In this document: positions 53,443 to 64,000 of the stretch, piece by piece | Position numbering within the stretch: the stretch's first letter is position 1 | How the letters are laid out: each line of letters starts with the position of its first letter | Source: Ectothiorhodospiraceae bacterium BW-2 | Lineage (GTDB): Bacteria > Pseudomonadota > Gammaproteobacteria > Thiohalomonadales > Thiohalomonadaceae | Direction: 5' to 3' | DNA: 64,000 nt | NCBI GenBank assembly: GCA_008375315.1 | Contig: CP032507.1 | Location: 1,054,001-1,118,000, forward strand | Translations under genes and position numbers: made by a program | Notes under the pieces: generated by a model | Seen by the model: only the letters and a program-made list of their open reading frames with translations | Database searches by the model: none | Told to the model about the DNA's origin: nothing

Positions 53443-53760
53443 TTATGCGTCAATAGTGGCACCGCTCGATTTATAGATTCGAACTTTTTTGCCATCATCA
53501 CCAATTTTGAATCCTACCCGATCCGCTTTACCGGTCTCTCGATTTAGAATTGCTAAATTCGAGATATGAATCGGAGCCTCCATATCGATAATGCCCCCTG
53601 ACATACCGGCATTAGGATTTGCCTTTTGATGTTTTTTCACTCGGTTGACATTGTCAACAATAGCGCGATCATTATCGAGAATACGCGAAATAGTGCTCTT
53701 CTCTCCCTTATCACGCCCGGCAATTACGACCACATCGTCGCCTTTTTTTAACTTTCGCAT
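53443..53760 (-). CDS. rplX: 50S ribosomal protein L24
   Basis: 105 residues with a KOW motif near the N-terminus (KKGDDVVVIAGRDKGEKSTISRIL) and VNRVKKHQKANPNAGMSGGI. One of the two initiators of 50S assembly. Confidence 0.97.
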   Translation of the reverse strand: MRKLKKGDDVVVIAGRDKGEKSTISRILDNDRAIVDNVNRVKKHQKANPNAGMSGGIIDMEAPIHISNLAILNRETGKADRVGFKIGDDGKKVRIYKSSGATIDA

Positions 53761-53782
53761 AACAAATTACTATCCAGTTAGA

Positions 53783-54151
53783 TTACAGAACTTCAGGAGC
53801 TAGCGAGATGATCTTCATAAATTTCTCACTGCGTAACTCGCGGGTAACCGGACCAAAAATACGGGTACCGATAGGCTGATGCTGATTATTCAGAATCACT
53901 GCCGCATTGCCATCAAAGCGGATAAGAGAACCATCTCCGCGACGAACCCCTTTGCGTGTTCTGACAACAACCGCATTATAGACATCGCCCTTCTTGACCT
54001 TGCCACGAGGAATCGCCTCTTTCACGCTCACTTTGATGATATCGCCAATCCCGGCATAACGACGATGCGAGCCGCCCAGCACCTTTATGCACTGCACTAC
54101 CCTAGCACCGCTGTTATCGGCCACACTTAGCCGAGTCTGCATCTGAATCAT
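53783..54151 (-). CDS. rplN: 50S ribosomal protein L14
   Basis: 122 residues: [28 protein letters not shown] start and [25 protein letters not shown] end. First gene of the spc group; GAGGAGAT is upstream. Preceded by a 142-base spacer holding a promoter and hairpins. Confidence 0.97.
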   Translation of the reverse strand: MIQMQTRLSVADNSGARVVQCIKVLGGSHRRYAGIGDIIKVSVKEAIPRGKVKKGDVYNAVVVRTRKGVRRGDGSLIRFDGNAAVILNNQHQPIGTRIFGPVTRELRSEKFMKIISLAPEVL

Positions 54152-54179
54152 GGTTCTATCTCCTCAAAACAAAAAATAA

Positions 54180-54200
54180 GCGCCCTGCTGACAAGGGCGC
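54180..54200 (-). terminator. Hairpin with T-run upstream of rplN
   Basis: GCGCCCT-GCTGACA-AGGGCGC 7-bp stem, followed on the minus strand by TTATTTTTTG. It may partly terminate S10-group transcripts or form the 5' hairpin of the spc mRNA, since the predicted start site falls at its edge. Two more stems (TCCCAAG/CTTGGGA at 54227-54249 and CCCCCT/AGGGGG near 54254-54271) lie further upstream. Confidence 0.55.
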
Positions 54201-54203
54201 AAG

Positions 54204-54232
54204 ATAATATCACTAAATAGCACAAATCCCAA
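54204..54232 (-). promoter_or_regulatory. Putative spc-operon promoter
   Basis: On the minus strand TTGGGA (54232-54227) and TATTAT (54209-54204) are 17 bases apart, with matches of 4/6 and 5/6. It lies in the only spacer over 100 bases inside the S10-spc block. Confidence 0.45.
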
Positions 54233-54293
54233 GCACTATTTACTTGGGAACTCTCCCCCTAGTTCAGGGGGTAGATATTAAATAACCAGCGGC

Positions 54294-54554
54294 TTAACTA
54301 GCTCGTTCGACCACATCAACTAAACGCCAGCTCTTACTTTTAGAGATAGGACGACACTCCTGAATGGTCACAATATCTCCCATATTGCAGATATTATCCT
54401 GATCATGAGCGTGTAATTTAGTAGAACGACGGATAAACTTGCCGTACAAAGGATGCTTGACTTTGCGCTCAATGAGCACCGTAATCGTGCGATCCATTTT
54501 ATTGCTGATGACTTTACCTGTCACTGTGCGGATATTGCCTTGTGTCTCACTCAT
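54294..54554 (-). CDS. rpsQ: 30S ribosomal protein S17
   Basis: 86 residues: [42 protein letters not shown] and [21 protein letters not shown], an OB fold binding 16S rRNA 5' domain. Overlaps rpmC by four bases. Last gene of the S10 group. Confidence 0.97.
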   Translation of the reverse strand: MSETQGNIRTVTGKVISNKMDRTITVLIERKVKHPLYGKFIRRSTKLHAHDQDNICNMGDIVTIQECRPISKSKSWRLVDVVERAS

Positions 54555-54742
54555 TTGGACTTCTCATTTAATACAGTTTTAATTCTTGCAATGGAACGAC
54601 GAATCTCGCTAAAACGATGCACCTGCTTTAGCTGACCTACCCCACGCTGCATACGCAAATTAAACTGCTCCCGCAACAGGGATTTAATCTCATCGTTTAA
54701 TTCATCAATATTTTTAGTTCGTAACTCTGCTGCTTTCATCAC
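54551..54742 (-). CDS. rpmC: 50S ribosomal protein L29
   Basis: 63 residues, two-helix protein: [36 protein letters not shown]. Sits at the exit tunnel with L23. Four-base overlaps with rplP upstream and rpsQ downstream; ATG one codon later is an alternative start. Confidence 0.96.
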   Translation of the reverse strand: MMKAAELRTKNIDELNDEIKSLLREQFNLRMQRGVGQLKQVHRFSEIRRSIARIKTVLNEKSK

Positions 54743-55155
54743 AATATCGTCCGATTCACAAAGGTTGTACTCACAGGCAATTTTGCCGCCGCTAGGCGGA
54801 ACGCTTCACGAGCCACCTCTTCAGCTACCCCCTCCATCTCATAAAGCATTCGCCCCGGCTGGATCTGCGCTACCCAATACTCAACGCTACCTTTACCCTT
54901 ACCCTGCCGCACTTCAAGCGGCTTTTCGGTAATCGGCTTGTCGGGAAAAATGCGAATCCAGATCTTCCCCCCCCGCTTAATATAGCGGGTCATAGCACGA
55001 CGAGCAGACTCAATTTGGCGTGAGGTAATCTGGCCGCGAGCTGTCGCTTTTAGACCAAACTCACCAAAGCTAACCTTATTGCCGCTCTGGGCTAAACCAC
55101 GATTACGCCCCTTCTGCTGTTTACGAAATTTAGTTCGTTTTGGTTGTAACATCAC
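54739..55155 (-). CDS. rplP: 50S ribosomal protein L16
   Basis: 138 residues: [21 protein letters not shown] start, [42 protein letters not shown]. Contacts the A-site tRNA elbow region. The second ATG (55152) may be the real start. Four-base overlap with rpmC. Confidence 0.97.
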   Translation of the reverse strand: MMLQPKRTKFRKQQKGRNRGLAQSGNKVSFGEFGLKATARGQITSRQIESARRAMTRYIKRGGKIWIRIFPDKPITEKPLEVRQGKGKGSVEYWVAQIQPGRMLYEMEGVAEEVAREAFRLAAAKLPVSTTFVNRTIL

Positions 55156-55163
55156 TCAACTCC

Positions 55164-55835
55164 TTAACCCGCTTTGGCCGCTTCCGCAGCCTGGGCAACA
55201 CCATCCTGATGAAAGACTTCGCCTTTAAAAATCCAGACCTTGACACCGATAATGCCGTAGGTAGTCTTCGCTTCGGCCACACCATAATCGATATCGGCAC
55301 GCAGGGTATGTAGGGGAACTCGACCCTCACGATACCACTCGTTGCGGGCAATTTCTGCACCATTTAGACGGCCACCGACATTAATTTTAACCCCTTCAGC
55401 ACCTAAGCGAATGGCGTTACTGACGGCTCGTTTCATCGCTCGACGAAACATCACCCGCTTCTCTAACTGCTGGGCAATATTCTCTGCAACTAAGGTCGCA
55501 TCAAGCTCCGGCTTGCGAACCTCTTCAATATTGATGTGTACCGGAATACCCATCATTTTCGCCACAGCGCTGCGCAGCCGCTCAATATCTTCCCCTTTTT
55601 TACCAATAACCAACCCCGGACGAGCGGTATAGATGGTGATTTTGGCGTTTCGTGCTGGGCGTTCGATTAAGACTCGACTTACCGATGCCTGTGATAGCTC
55701 CTTACGGAGATAATCACGCACTTGAAGATCATTGTTCAGTAGGCGCGGAAATTGCTTGCTATCGGCATACCACTTTGAACTCCAGTCCTTGACAATACCG
55801 AGACGAATGCCAGTTGGATGTACTTTTTGTCCCAT
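55164..55835 (-). CDS. rpsC: 30S ribosomal protein S3
   Basis: 223 residues: [26 protein letters not shown] domain with [15 protein letters not shown], and the C-terminal [34 protein letters not shown]. Forms the mRNA entry pore. Ten bases after rplV. Confidence 0.98.
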   Translation of the reverse strand: MGQKVHPTGIRLGIVKDWSSKWYADSKQFPRLLNNDLQVRDYLRKELSQASVSRVLIERPARNAKITIYTARPGLVIGKKGEDIERLRSAVAKMMGIPVHINIEEVRKPELDATLVAENIAQQLEKRVMFRRAMKRAVSNAIRLGAEGVKINVGGRLNGAEIARNEWYREGRVPLHTLRADIDYGVAEAKTTYGIIGVKVWIFKGEVFHQDGVAQAAEAAKAG

Positions 55836-55845
55836 TCAATTACTC

Positions 55846-56184
55846 CTAACTCTGCTCTGTCACTTCAATAGTGACATGACTGGTGCGTTTGATAATGCGA
55901 TTACCACGACCTTTAGCCCGAGCTCGCATCCGTTTCAGTACCGGCCCCTGATCTACCGCGATACGGCTAATCATTAACTCATCAATATCGGCACCATCAT
56001 TCTGTTCCGCATTAGCAACAGCCGACTCAAGCAGCTTCTTAATCAACACAGCCGCCTTTTTATTGCTAAATGTCAGCACATCAAGCGCCTTCTCAACATG
56101 CAATCCCCGCACCTGATCGGCAACTAAGCGACACTTTTGCGGCGAAATGCGTGCATAACTCAACTTTGCAGTCGTACCCATCAT
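55846..56184 (-). CDS. rplV: 50S ribosomal protein L22
   Basis: 112 residues. [20 protein letters not shown] start and the exit-tunnel hairpin [23 protein letters not shown]. Its loop lines the tunnel constriction; the macrolide-contact loop appears normal. Confidence 0.97.
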   Translation of the reverse strand: MMGTTAKLSYARISPQKCRLVADQVRGLHVEKALDVLTFSNKKAAVLIKKLLESAVANAEQNDGADIDELMISRIAVDQGPVLKRMRARAKGRGNRIIKRTSHVTIEVTEQS

Positions 56185-56188
56185 CTAT

Positions 56189-56467
56189 TTACCTCTTTTT
56201 CGCCTTTTTATCGGCAGCGTGTCCCCGGTAGGTTCGAGTTGGGGCGAACTCACCTAACTTGTGGCCAATCATATTCTCATTGATTAATACCGGCACATGT
56301 TGACGCCCATTATGGACGGCCAGTGTTAGCCCTACCATATCGGGAATAATCATTGAACGGCGTGACCAAGTTTTAACTGGACGACGGTTATTGCTCTCTA
56401 CAGCTTCTTTCACCTTCTTTAATAGATGGTGATCGACAAATGGTCCTTTTTTTACGGATCGTGGCAT
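56189..56467 (-). CDS. rpsS: 30S ribosomal protein S19
   Basis: 92 residues: [19 protein letters not shown] start, [29 protein letters not shown], and [21 protein letters not shown] end. Pairs with S13 in the 30S head. Confidence 0.97.
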   Translation of the reverse strand: MPRSVKKGPFVDHHLLKKVKEAVESNNRRPVKTWSRRSMIIPDMVGLTLAVHNGRQHVPVLINENMIGHKLGEFAPTRTYRGHAADKKAKKR

Positions 56468-56483
56468 CTTCTACTACCCTGCT

Positions 56484-57311
56484 CTATTTCGACTTACGGC
56501 GTCTGACAATCAGATGGTCAGTACGCTTGTTTTTGCGTGTTTTATACCCCTTAGTAGGCACACCCCATGGCGTCACTGGATGACGACCACCGGAAGTTCT
56601 ACCTTCACCCCCTCCGTGAGGGTGATCGACTGGGTTCATCGCCACTCCACGCACAGTAGGACGGATACCTTTCCAGCGTTTGGCTCCCGCCTTGCCTAGT
56701 TTTTTCAAACTATGCTCACTATTAGCCACTTCACCTAAGGTTGCACGACACTCAACGGGCACTTTGCGCATCTCACCTGATCGGAGTCTCAGTGTAGCGT
56801 GAGCACCATCGCGAGCCACAAACTGTATTGCAGCACCGGCGCTACGGCCTAACTGCGCCCCTTTACCCGGCTTCATCTCGACGCAGTGGATAATAGAACC
56901 CACCGGAATATTACGTAGCTGCAAGGTGTTACCACTTTTGATAGGGGCATCCACCCCAGAGACAATTTCAGTTCCCACAATAACCCCCTTAGGGGCGATA
57001 ATGTAACGCCGTTCGCCATCAAGATACTTAATGAGCGCGATATGGGCGCTACGATTTGGATCGTACTCTAGCCGCTCGACAACACCCAAAACGCCATCCT
57101 TATCGCGTTTAAAATCGACTATGCGATAGTGCTGTTTGTGACCACCACCACGGTGACGAACGGTAATACGACCATTATTATTACGACCGCCAGAACGGCT
57201 TTTGCTGCTGACCAGAGGGGCATAGGGAGCCCCTTTATGCAGCTCGTTTTTAGCCGAGCGAACAACAAAACGACGCCCAGCGGAGGTCGGTTTAGATTTT
57301 ACTACTGCCAT
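56484..57311 (-). CDS. rplB: 50S ribosomal protein L2
   Basis: 275 residues. N-terminal [28 protein letters not shown] and the C-terminal [29 protein letters not shown] with the conserved His close to the peptidyl-transferase centre. Confidence 0.98.
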   Translation of the reverse strand: MAVVKSKPTSAGRRFVVRSAKNELHKGAPYAPLVSSKSRSGGRNNNGRITVRHRGGGHKQHYRIVDFKRDKDGVLGVVERLEYDPNRSAHIALIKYLDGERRYIIAPKGVIVGTEIVSGVDAPIKSGNTLQLRNIPVGSIIHCVEMKPGKGAQLGRSAGAAIQFVARDGAHATLRLRSGEMRKVPVECRATLGEVANSEHSLKKLGKAGAKRWKGIRPTVRGVAMNPVDHPHGGGEGRTSGGRHPVTPWGVPTKGYKTRKNKRTDHLIVRRRKSK

Positions 57312-57327
57312 AACTTCAATCCTCTGC

Positions 57328-57627
57328 CTACTCTACCGCGCTGGAAAACTCAATTTCCTGTCCGGCTTCAAGGCGAACATACGCTTTGCGAATATCGCTG
57401 CGCTTGCCATAGCGCGTACCCATGCGCTTGGTCTTCCCCTTGATATTAACCACACTCACCTTCGCCACCTGCACATTAAACATCAGCTCGACCGCCTGTT
57501 TAATCTCTACTTTAGTCGCATTGCGAACCACTTTGAAGGTGTACTGATTACCCGAGTCGGCCACCAACATACTCTTTTCGGTAATATGGGGTGCCAACAA
57601 AACCTGCATTAATCGCTGCTCTCTCAT
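57328..57627 (-). CDS. rplW: 50S ribosomal protein L23
   Basis: 99 residues: [41 protein letters not shown]. Binding platform for trigger factor and SRP at the tunnel exit. Four-base overlap with rplD. Confidence 0.97.
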   Translation of the reverse strand: MREQRLMQVLLAPHITEKSMLVADSGNQYTFKVVRNATKVEIKQAVELMFNVQVAKVSVVNIKGKTKRMGTRYGKRSDIRKAYVRLEAGQEIEFSSAVE

Positions 57628-58241
57628 GCCAACTTCTCCTCAATCGCCTTAACAGCTGCTGTTGTCATCACCACCTGCTCATAACCGACCAGATCGACCG
57701 GATTAACGGCAACGGTATCGCAAACAGCGATATGGGGCAGATTGCGCGCCGAGAGGTAGAGGTTAGGAGAGACTTCGTGATTGACGATGAGCGCAAGGCT
57801 TAAATTTAGGCCAGCTATCTGCTCTAACAGCAGCTTGGTCTTCGGCTCAGCTAGGTTGATATCCTCTACCACAATCAAGCGCTCTTGACGCACCAGTTCC
57901 GACAGAATGGAACACATAGCAGCGCGGTACATTTTACGATTAACCTTTTGGCTATGGTCGCGATTTGTCGCAGCAAATGTCTTGCCGCCCCCACGCCAAA
58001 TGGGACTACGAATAGTCCCCGAACGGGCACGTCCTGTCCCTTTTTGACGCCAAGGTTTACTACCACCGCCACTCACCGCTGAACGGTTTTTTTGCGCCTT
58101 AGTTCCCTGTCTAGCCCCCGCAAGATAGGCCGTTACAACCTGATGGATTAGGGGTTCATTAAAGTCGCGTTCAAAAACAGCCGCCGACAGCTCCACCATC
58201 GCTGCACTGGTACCATCTAGGGATTTTAACTCTATCTGCAT
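57624..58241 (-). CDS. rplD: 50S ribosomal protein L4
   Basis: 205 residues: [49 protein letters not shown], the tunnel-lining loop, then [18 protein letters not shown]. In E. coli L4 also represses the S10 operon through its long leader; here rpsJ follows tuf after 7 bases, so that leader is absent. Confidence 0.97.
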   Translation of the reverse strand: MQIELKSLDGTSAAMVELSAAVFERDFNEPLIHQVVTAYLAGARQGTKAQKNRSAVSGGGSKPWRQKGTGRARSGTIRSPIWRGGGKTFAATNRDHSQKVNRKMYRAAMCSILSELVRQERLIVVEDINLAEPKTKLLLEQIAGLNLSLALIVNHEVSPNLYLSARNLPHIAVCDTVAVNPVDLVGYEQVVMTTAAVKAIEEKLA

Positions 58242-58253
58242 CTTCTATCCTCC

Positions 58254-58895
58254 CTATTTAGCCTTTAATGCCGGCGTAATGACGACATTCGAACCAGCAT
58301 GTCCGGGAACAGCTCCCTTAATCAAGAGTAGATTTCGTTCGCTATCGACTCTAACCAACTCTAGATTTTGCACGGTACGCCGCGCATTTCCCATGTGGCC
58401 AGCCATCTTTTTACCCTTGAAGACCCGTCCTGGAGTCTGCGCCTGACCGATAGAACCCGGGGCGCGGTGGGAGAGCGAGTTACCATGCGAAGCGTCTTGA
58501 GTACGGAAATTGTGGCGCTTAATGACACCGGCAAACCCTTTACCGATAGTGGTGCCGCGTACATCAACTTTAGCCACATCGTTAAAACGGCTAACAGTAA
58601 TTTCACTGCCTAGCTCAAAACTTTCGAGCTCCGACTCTGTGGTACGAAACTCCCACAAACCGACGCCAGGCTCAACATTAGCCTTAGCAAAGTGGCCCGC
58701 TTCGGGCTTATTGACCCGACTCTGCTTCTTATTGCCAATCGTCACCTGAATGGCACAATAGCCATCCGTTACCATATTTTTTAGCTGTGTCACCCGATTA
58801 GGATCGACTTCAATAACAGTCACTGGCACAGAGACCCCCTCTTCAGTAAAGATACGGGTCATGCCGCACTTGCGACCGACTACACCTATAGTCAT
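58254..58895 (-). CDS. rplC: 50S ribosomal protein L3
   Basis: 213 residues: [30 protein letters not shown] start, the [22 protein letters not shown] region and the [19 protein letters not shown] loop reaching toward the peptidyl-transferase centre, which holds the usual Gln methylation site. 67 bases after rpsJ. Confidence 0.97.
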   Translation of the reverse strand: MTIGVVGRKCGMTRIFTEEGVSVPVTVIEVDPNRVTQLKNMVTDGYCAIQVTIGNKKQSRVNKPEAGHFAKANVEPGVGLWEFRTTESELESFELGSEITVSRFNDVAKVDVRGTTIGKGFAGVIKRHNFRTQDASHGNSLSHRAPGSIGQAQTPGRVFKGKKMAGHMGNARRTVQNLELVRVDSERNLLLIKGAVPGHAGSNVVITPALKAK

Positions 58896-58922
58896 AACTG
58901 TAATACCCTTATTAGACTTTGC

Positions 58923-58948
58923 AGCGCCGGTTACGATTGACCGGCGCT
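58923..58948 (-). promoter_or_regulatory. Hairpin between rpsJ and rplC
   Basis: AGCGCCGGT-TACGATTG-ACCGGCGCT, a perfect 9-bp stem, in an otherwise tight operon. No T-run follows on the minus strand, so it is not a terminator; it could be an RNA stability or processing site. Confidence 0.5.
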
Positions 58949-58962
58949 CAACAATTAAAAAG

Positions 58963-59274
58963 TTAGTTTAGTTTAATTTGGACATCAACACCGGCAGCAA
59001 GATCGAGCTTCATCAGAGCATCAACTGTCTTGTCGGTCGGGTCGATAATATCCATCAGCCGCTTATGCGTACGCAGCTCATATTGATCTCGCGCATCTTT
59101 ATTGACATGCGGTGAAATTAGGACAGTAAAACGCTCCTTTTTAGTCGGCAGCGGCACTGGCCCTTTGACATGAGCGCCGGTCCGTTTTGCTGTCTCGACG
59201 ATTTCACGCGCGGACTGATCAATAAGTCGATGATCAAACGACTTTAAGCGAATACGAATCTGTTGGTTAGTCAT
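58963..59274 (-). CDS. rpsJ: 30S ribosomal protein S10 (NusE)
   Basis: 103 residues: [47 protein letters not shown], the S10 signature. Also the NusB partner in antitermination. Starts 7 bases after tuf, so S10 genes are transcribed with the str group. Confidence 0.98.
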   Translation of the reverse strand: MTNQQIRIRLKSFDHRLIDQSAREIVETAKRTGAHVKGPVPLPTKKERFTVLISPHVNKDARDQYELRTHKRLMDIIDPTDKTVDALMKLDLAAGVDVQIKLN

Positions 59275-59281
59275 GGTCCTT

Positions 59282-60472
59282 TTACTCTATAATTTTCGAA
59301 ACAACCCCAGCACCGACGGTACGGCCACCTTCGCGAATCGCAAAGCGTAGCCCCTCCTCCATCGCGATTGGGGCGATGAGACTAACCGTCAGGCCGACAT
59401 TATCCCCCGGCATCACCATCTCGACCCCTTCAGGTAGGTCGCAGGCACCGGTCACATCGGTCGTACGGAAGTAGAACTGCGGACGATAGCCGTTAAAGAA
59501 TGGGGTGTGTCGTCCCCCCTCCTCTTTGCTTAACACATAGACTTCCGCTTCAAATTTGGTGTGTGGAGTAATGCTCCCCGGTTTAGCTAGCACCTGACCC
59601 CGCTCGACATCCTCCCGCTTAGTTCCACGCAGCAGCACCCCAACATTATCCCCCGCCTGACCCTGATCGAGCAGTTTGCGGAACATCTCCACCCCGGTGA
59701 CGGTGGTTTTGGTGGTGTCACGAATACCGACAATCGCCACCTCTTCACCCACTTTGATAATGCCGCGCTCAATCCGGCCGGTGACCACGGTACCGCGACC
59801 AGAGATCGAGAAGACATCCTCAATCGGCATAATGAACGCCCCATCAACGGCCCGCTCCGGTTCAGGGATGTAGTCATCCATTGCTGCAACTAGCTTTTCG
59901 ATCGAGGGAATACCAATTTCAGAGGTATCCCCTTCAAGAGCTTTTAGGGCCGAGCCGGTGACAATCGGGGTATCATCCCCAGGAAACTCGTAGCTATCAA
60001 GTAGCTCGCGAATCTCCATCTCAACTAGCTCTAATAGCTCGGCGTCATCGACCTGGTCGGCTTTGTTCATATAGACCAAGATGTAGGGCACACCAACTTG
60101 GCGTGAGAGCAGGATATGCTCACGGGTCTGTGGCATCGGGCCATCAGCGGCCGATACCACTAGAATCGCTCCATCCATCTGTGCCGCACCGGTAATCATG
60201 TTCTTGACATAGTCGGCGTGCCCCGGGCAGTCAACGTGCGCGTAGTGACGCGCCTCTGACTGATACTCCACATGGGCGGTGGCAATCGTGATACCGCGAG
60301 CACGCTCTTCTGGTGCGCTATCGATATTGGCGTAGTCTTTGAATTCGCCGCCGAACTTCTCCGACATCACCTTGGTAATCGCTGCTGTCAGCGTCGTTTT
60401 ACCGTGGTCAACATGGCCAATAGTACCCACATTGACATGGGGTTTGGTTCTTTCAAACTTTTCCTTAGACAT
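59282..60472 (-). CDS. tuf: Elongation factor Tu
   Basis: 396 residues. GTPase motifs GHVDHGKT (G1), RGITI (G2), DCPGH (G3), NKADQVDD (G4; Cys of the common NKCD replaced by Ala) and GSAL (G5). Domains 2 and 3 are complete to [10 protein letters not shown]. Delivers aminoacyl-tRNA. The only tuf in the window; relatives often have a second copy. Confidence 0.98.
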   Translation of the reverse strand: MSKEKFERTKPHVNVGTIGHVDHGKTTLTAAITKVMSEKFGGEFKDYANIDSAPEERARGITIATAHVEYQSEARHYAHVDCPGHADYVKNMITGAAQMDGAILVVSAADGPMPQTREHILLSRQVGVPYILVYMNKADQVDDAELLELVEMEIRELLDSYEFPGDDTPIVTGSALKALEGDTSEIGIPSIEKLVAAMDDYIPEPERAVDGAFIMPIEDVFSISGRGTVVTGRIERGIIKVGEEVAIVGIRDTTKTTVTGVEMFRKLLDQGQAGDNVGVLLRGTKREDVERGQVLAKPGSITPHTKFEAEVYVLSKEEGGRHTPFFNGYRPQFYFRTTDVTGACDLPEGVEMVMPGDNVGLTVSLIAPIAMEEGLRFAIREGGRTVGAGVVSKIIE

Positions 60473-60508
60473 CTTTCATCAAACCTCTACAAATTTTCAA
60501 TCAGGAAA

Positions 60509-62608
60509 TTATGACGATTTTTTGACCACGGCATCAGCTACACTAGCTGGTGCTTCGGCATACTTAGCAAACTCCATGGAGTAGGTCGCCCGACCTTGGG
60601 TTGCTGAACGCAGATCGGTGGCATAGCCGAACATCTCGGCTAGCGGCACCTCGGCACGAATAATCTTACCACTGACCCCATCATCCATCCCTTGAACGAT
60701 ACCACGACGACGATTAAGATCGCCCATCACATCGCCCATATAGTCTTCAGGAGTGACCACCTCCACCTTCATAATCGGCTCTAGCAGATAGACTCCCGCC
60801 TTCTTTGCCCCCTCTTTTAGGGCCATAGAGCCGGCAATTTTAAACGCTAGCTCGTTAGAATCGACATCGTGATATGAGCCATCATAGAGGGTGACTTTCA
60901 GATCTTCGAGCGGATAACCGGCCAGTACGCCGTTTGCCATCTGCTCCTGAACCCCCTTATCGACAGCAGGGATATACTCTCTAGGGACCACACCACCAAC
61001 AATGGCGTTTTCAAAGGCGTAACCCTCTCCCTGTGGCTGAGGCTCGATACGCAGCCAGACATGGCCATACTGACCACGACCGCCCGACTGACGCACAAAC
61101 TTACCCTCAACTTCGACTCGATTGCGAATGCCTTCACGATAGGCCACTTGGGGGGCACCCACATTGGCTTCCACTTTAAACTCGCGCCGCATCCTATCAA
61201 CGATGATCTCTAGGTGCAGCTCTCCCATTCCGGAGATAATGGTCTGCCCCGACTCCTCATCAGTATGGACTCTAAAGGAGGGATCCTCTTGCGCTAGCTT
61301 TGAGAGCGCAATCCCCATCTTCTCTTGGTCAGCCTTGGTCTTCGGCTCAATAGCGACCGAGATAACCGGCTCAGGAAACTCCATCCGCTCCAGAGTAATG
61401 ACATCGCTCTGAGCACAGAGTGTATCCCCCGTGGTCACATCTTTCAGGCCTACCGCTGCCGCAATATCACCGGCACGCACCTCTTTAATCTCTTCACGCG
61501 AATTAGCGTGCATCTGCAAAATACGACCGATACGCTCTCTCTTGCCTTTAACCGGATTAAGTACCGAATCACCCGAGTTAATTACCCCAGAATAGACACG
61601 GAAAAAGGTGAGAGTCCCCACATAGGGATCCGTTGCTATCTTAAAGGCCAGTGCCGCAAACGGCTCTTCGTCTGAGGAGTGTCGCTCGGCTACCGTCTCA
61701 TTTTTATCATCTAGCACGCCTTGGATAGCCGGAACATCTACCGGACTAGGCATATAATAGACTACTGAGTCTAACATCGCCTGCACGCCTTTGTTTTTAA
61801 AGGCAGAGCCGCACATGACCGGTACAATCTCGTTGTTGAGCGTCTGAATCCGCAACCCTTGGCGAATCTCCTCTTCAGAGAGCTCGCCACTGTCGAGATA
61901 CTTCTCCATCAACTCTTCGTTCGCCTCTGCGGCGGATTCAACCATCGCCTCATGCAGTTCTTGAGCCTTATCGGCCAGATCGTCCGGAATCTCACGCGCC
62001 TCGTATGTCATGCCGCGATCCTCTTCATTCCAGTAGATCGCCTTCATTCGGACTAGATCGATAACCCCCTTAAAGTTCTCTTCAGCCCCGATATTGAGCT
62101 GGATCGGCACTGCATTCGCGCCTAGACGCTCCCTAATCTGTCGCACCACGCGCAAAAAGTCGGCCCCAGATCGATCCATCTTATTGACAAATGCGATACG
62201 GGGCACATGGTATTTGTTCGCTTGACGCCAGACAGTTTCAGACTGCGGCTCAACCCCCCCTACGGCACAAAAGACCGCACAAGCGCCATCAAGCACCCGC
62301 AAGGAGCGCTCAACTTCAATGGTGAAGTCAACATGTCCTGGCGTATCGATGATATTGATGCGATGCTGCTCAAACTGCTGATCCATCCCCTGCCAGAAAC
62401 AGGTCGTCGCCGCAGAGGTGATAGTAATCCCTCGCTCCTGCTCCTGCTCCATCCAGTCCATGGTGGCAGCCCCATCGTGAACTTCGCCAATTTTATGAGA
62501 TACGCCGGTGTAAAATAGCACCCGCTCGGTTGTCGTCGTTTTGCCTGCGTCAATGTGGGCCATAATACCTACATTGCGATAGCGATTAATCGGTGTCTTT
62601 CGTGCCAC
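60509..62608 (-). CDS. fusA: Elongation factor G
   Basis: 699 residues. G1 [36 protein letters not shown], then domains II-V with the C-terminal [24 protein letters not shown]. Catalyses translocation and, with RRF, ribosome recycling. Between rpsG and tuf as usual. Confidence 0.98.
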   Translation of the reverse strand: MARKTPINRYRNVGIMAHIDAGKTTTTERVLFYTGVSHKIGEVHDGAATMDWMEQEQERGITITSAATTCFWQGMDQQFEQHRINIIDTPGHVDFTIEVERSLRVLDGACAVFCAVGGVEPQSETVWRQANKYHVPRIAFVNKMDRSGADFLRVVRQIRERLGANAVPIQLNIGAEENFKGVIDLVRMKAIYWNEEDRGMTYEAREIPDDLADKAQELHEAMVESAAEANEELMEKYLDSGELSEEEIRQGLRIQTLNNEIVPVMCGSAFKNKGVQAMLDSVVYYMPSPVDVPAIQGVLDDKNETVAERHSSDEEPFAALAFKIATDPYVGTLTFFRVYSGVINSGDSVLNPVKGKRERIGRILQMHANSREEIKEVRAGDIAAAVGLKDVTTGDTLCAQSDVITLERMEFPEPVISVAIEPKTKADQEKMGIALSKLAQEDPSFRVHTDEESGQTIISGMGELHLEIIVDRMRREFKVEANVGAPQVAYREGIRNRVEVEGKFVRQSGGRGQYGHVWLRIEPQPQGEGYAFENAIVGGVVPREYIPAVDKGVQEQMANGVLAGYPLEDLKVTLYDGSYHDVDSNELAFKIAGSMALKEGAKKAGVYLLEPIMKVEVVTPEDYMGDVMGDLNRRRGIVQGMDDGVSGKIIRAEVPLAEMFGYATDLRSATQGRATYSMEFAKYAEAPASVADAVVKKSS

Positions 62609-62632
62609 GGTCTAGTCCTTACCTGTTCGCGC

Positions 62633-63121
<489 letters not shown>

Positions 63122-63128
63122 TTAACGA

Positions 63129-63503
63129 TTATGATTTAGGACGCTTGGTGCCGTATTTGGAACGACCCTGCTTTCTGTCGTTTACACCGGCAGTATCAAG
63201 CGAACCGCGAACGGTATGGTAACGCACGCCCGGCAAGTCCTTAACACGCCCCCCGCGAATCAGCACGACTGAGTGCTCCTGCAGGTTGTGCCCCTCCCCC
63301 CCGATATAACTGGTCACTTCAAAACCGTTGGTCAAGCGAACACGAGCTACCTTACGCAGAGCCGAGTTCGGCTTTTTCGGGGTAGTGGTATAGACCCTAG
63401 TACATACACCGCGCCGTTGGGGACAAGCCTCCAGTGCGGGCACATTACTTTTGGCTCTTTTCGAAACTCGCGGTTTACGAACAAGCTGATTGATTGTTGC
63501 CAT
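63129..63503 (-). CDS. rpsL: 30S ribosomal protein S12
   Basis: 124 residues. [21 protein letters not shown] and [21 protein letters not shown] retain the lysines whose change gives streptomycin resistance, so wild-type sensitivity is expected. First gene of the str group, with its own promoter upstream. Confidence 0.98.
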   Translation of the reverse strand: MATINQLVRKPRVSKRAKSNVPALEACPQRRGVCTRVYTTTPKKPNSALRKVARVRLTNGFEVTSYIGGEGHNLQEHSVVLIRGGRVKDLPGVRYHTVRGSLDTAGVNDRKQGRSKYGTKRPKS

Positions 63504-63560
63504 ATCCTCTCTAAATCTCCGGCGTCATATAACACAACAGGCCGGCTAGCCGACCCGTGC

Positions 63561-63590
63561 AAAAAAGAGGCGGAATTTTAGTGCCGCCTC
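63561..63590 (-). terminator. rpoC terminator overlapping the str promoter
   Basis: GAGGCGG (63567-63573) pairs with CCGCCTC (63584-63590) around a ten-base loop, followed on the minus strand by TTTTTT (63566-63561). It ends rpoBC transcripts in part. Confidence 0.75.
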
Positions 63591-63603
63591 CACTAAATGT
63601 CAA
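63575..63603 (-). promoter_or_regulatory. str-operon promoter nested in the rpoC terminator
   Basis: On the minus strand perfect TTGACA (63603-63598) and TAAAAT (63580-63575) are 17 bases apart. The -10 lies in the terminator loop and the spacer includes one arm. A second hairpin, GGTCGGC-TA-GCCGGCC, is in the 5' leader near 63541-63556. Confidence 0.65.
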
Positions 63604-63614
63604 GTGCTGATTAG

Positions 63615-64000
<386 letters not shown>

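Overview
The window reads as a chromosomal segment of a sulfur-oxidising, CO2-fixing gammaproteobacterium. The sulfur evidence is dsrA (dissimilatory sulfite reductase alpha subunit) and a rhodanese-tusA-dsrE2 sulfur-relay cluster. The autotrophy evidence is phosphoribulokinase (Calvin cycle). The gammaproteobacterial evidence is the gene order rluD/bamD, pilT-pilU, amiC-mutL and yqgE-ruvX, and the uninterrupted rpoC-str-S10-spc-alpha ribosomal cluster. Assignment near Thiotrichales or Chromatiales is inference only. Layout: 1-9150 holds the 3' end of an EAL phosphodiesterase with a C-terminal zinc-binding CZB-like domain, then a minus-strand run of solute-binding protein, histidine kinase, giant alpha-2-macroglobulin and a DUF302-like protein. 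9246-12503 holds a DHH phosphoesterase, two tRNA-Leu genes, a UDP-xylose synthase and a GT2 glycosyltransferase. 12527-15743 is a small accessory island bounded by 28-bp inverted repeats; it carries a transposase-like N-terminal remnant, a hicBA toxin-antitoxin pair, a 329-bp non-autonomous element, and a tnpB element inserted in a decayed GDP-mannose dehydratase gene (gmd). 15835-34830 is core and envelope: GT9/GT4 glycosyltransferases, rluD, bamD, pilT, pilU, a DegQ-type protease, phosphoribulokinase, pbpC, a chemoreceptor, glmS and rmlA-rmlC-rmlB. 34879-36486 is a broken DegT/PseC-type aminotransferase with a second, apparently identical 329-bp element and a frameshifted poly-G tract. 36699-42456 holds a single-gene dsrA unit with its own promoter and terminator, yqgE-ruvX-pyrK-like, the sulfur-relay genes and a Nudix hydrolase. 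42428-64000 (minus strand) holds mutL, amiC and the ribosomal/RNA polymerase/elongation factor cluster, ending inside rpoC. The most interesting material is the mobile-element family. The tnpB element and both 329-bp elements share about 113 bp of right end, which folds on paper as an omega-RNA-like scaffold: a GGTTG/CAACC hairpin and a GTTGCTC/GAGCAAC helix enclosing a CCC-GCAA-GGG tetraloop. Two insertions interrupt recognisable genes (gmd and a pseC-like gene), so the empty sites can be rebuilt to within two bases; all three sites have GAG on the left. The small elements therefore look like guide-RNA-only satellites of the TnpB element. The second oddity is that dsrA stands alone, without dsrB or any dsr operon partner in the window.
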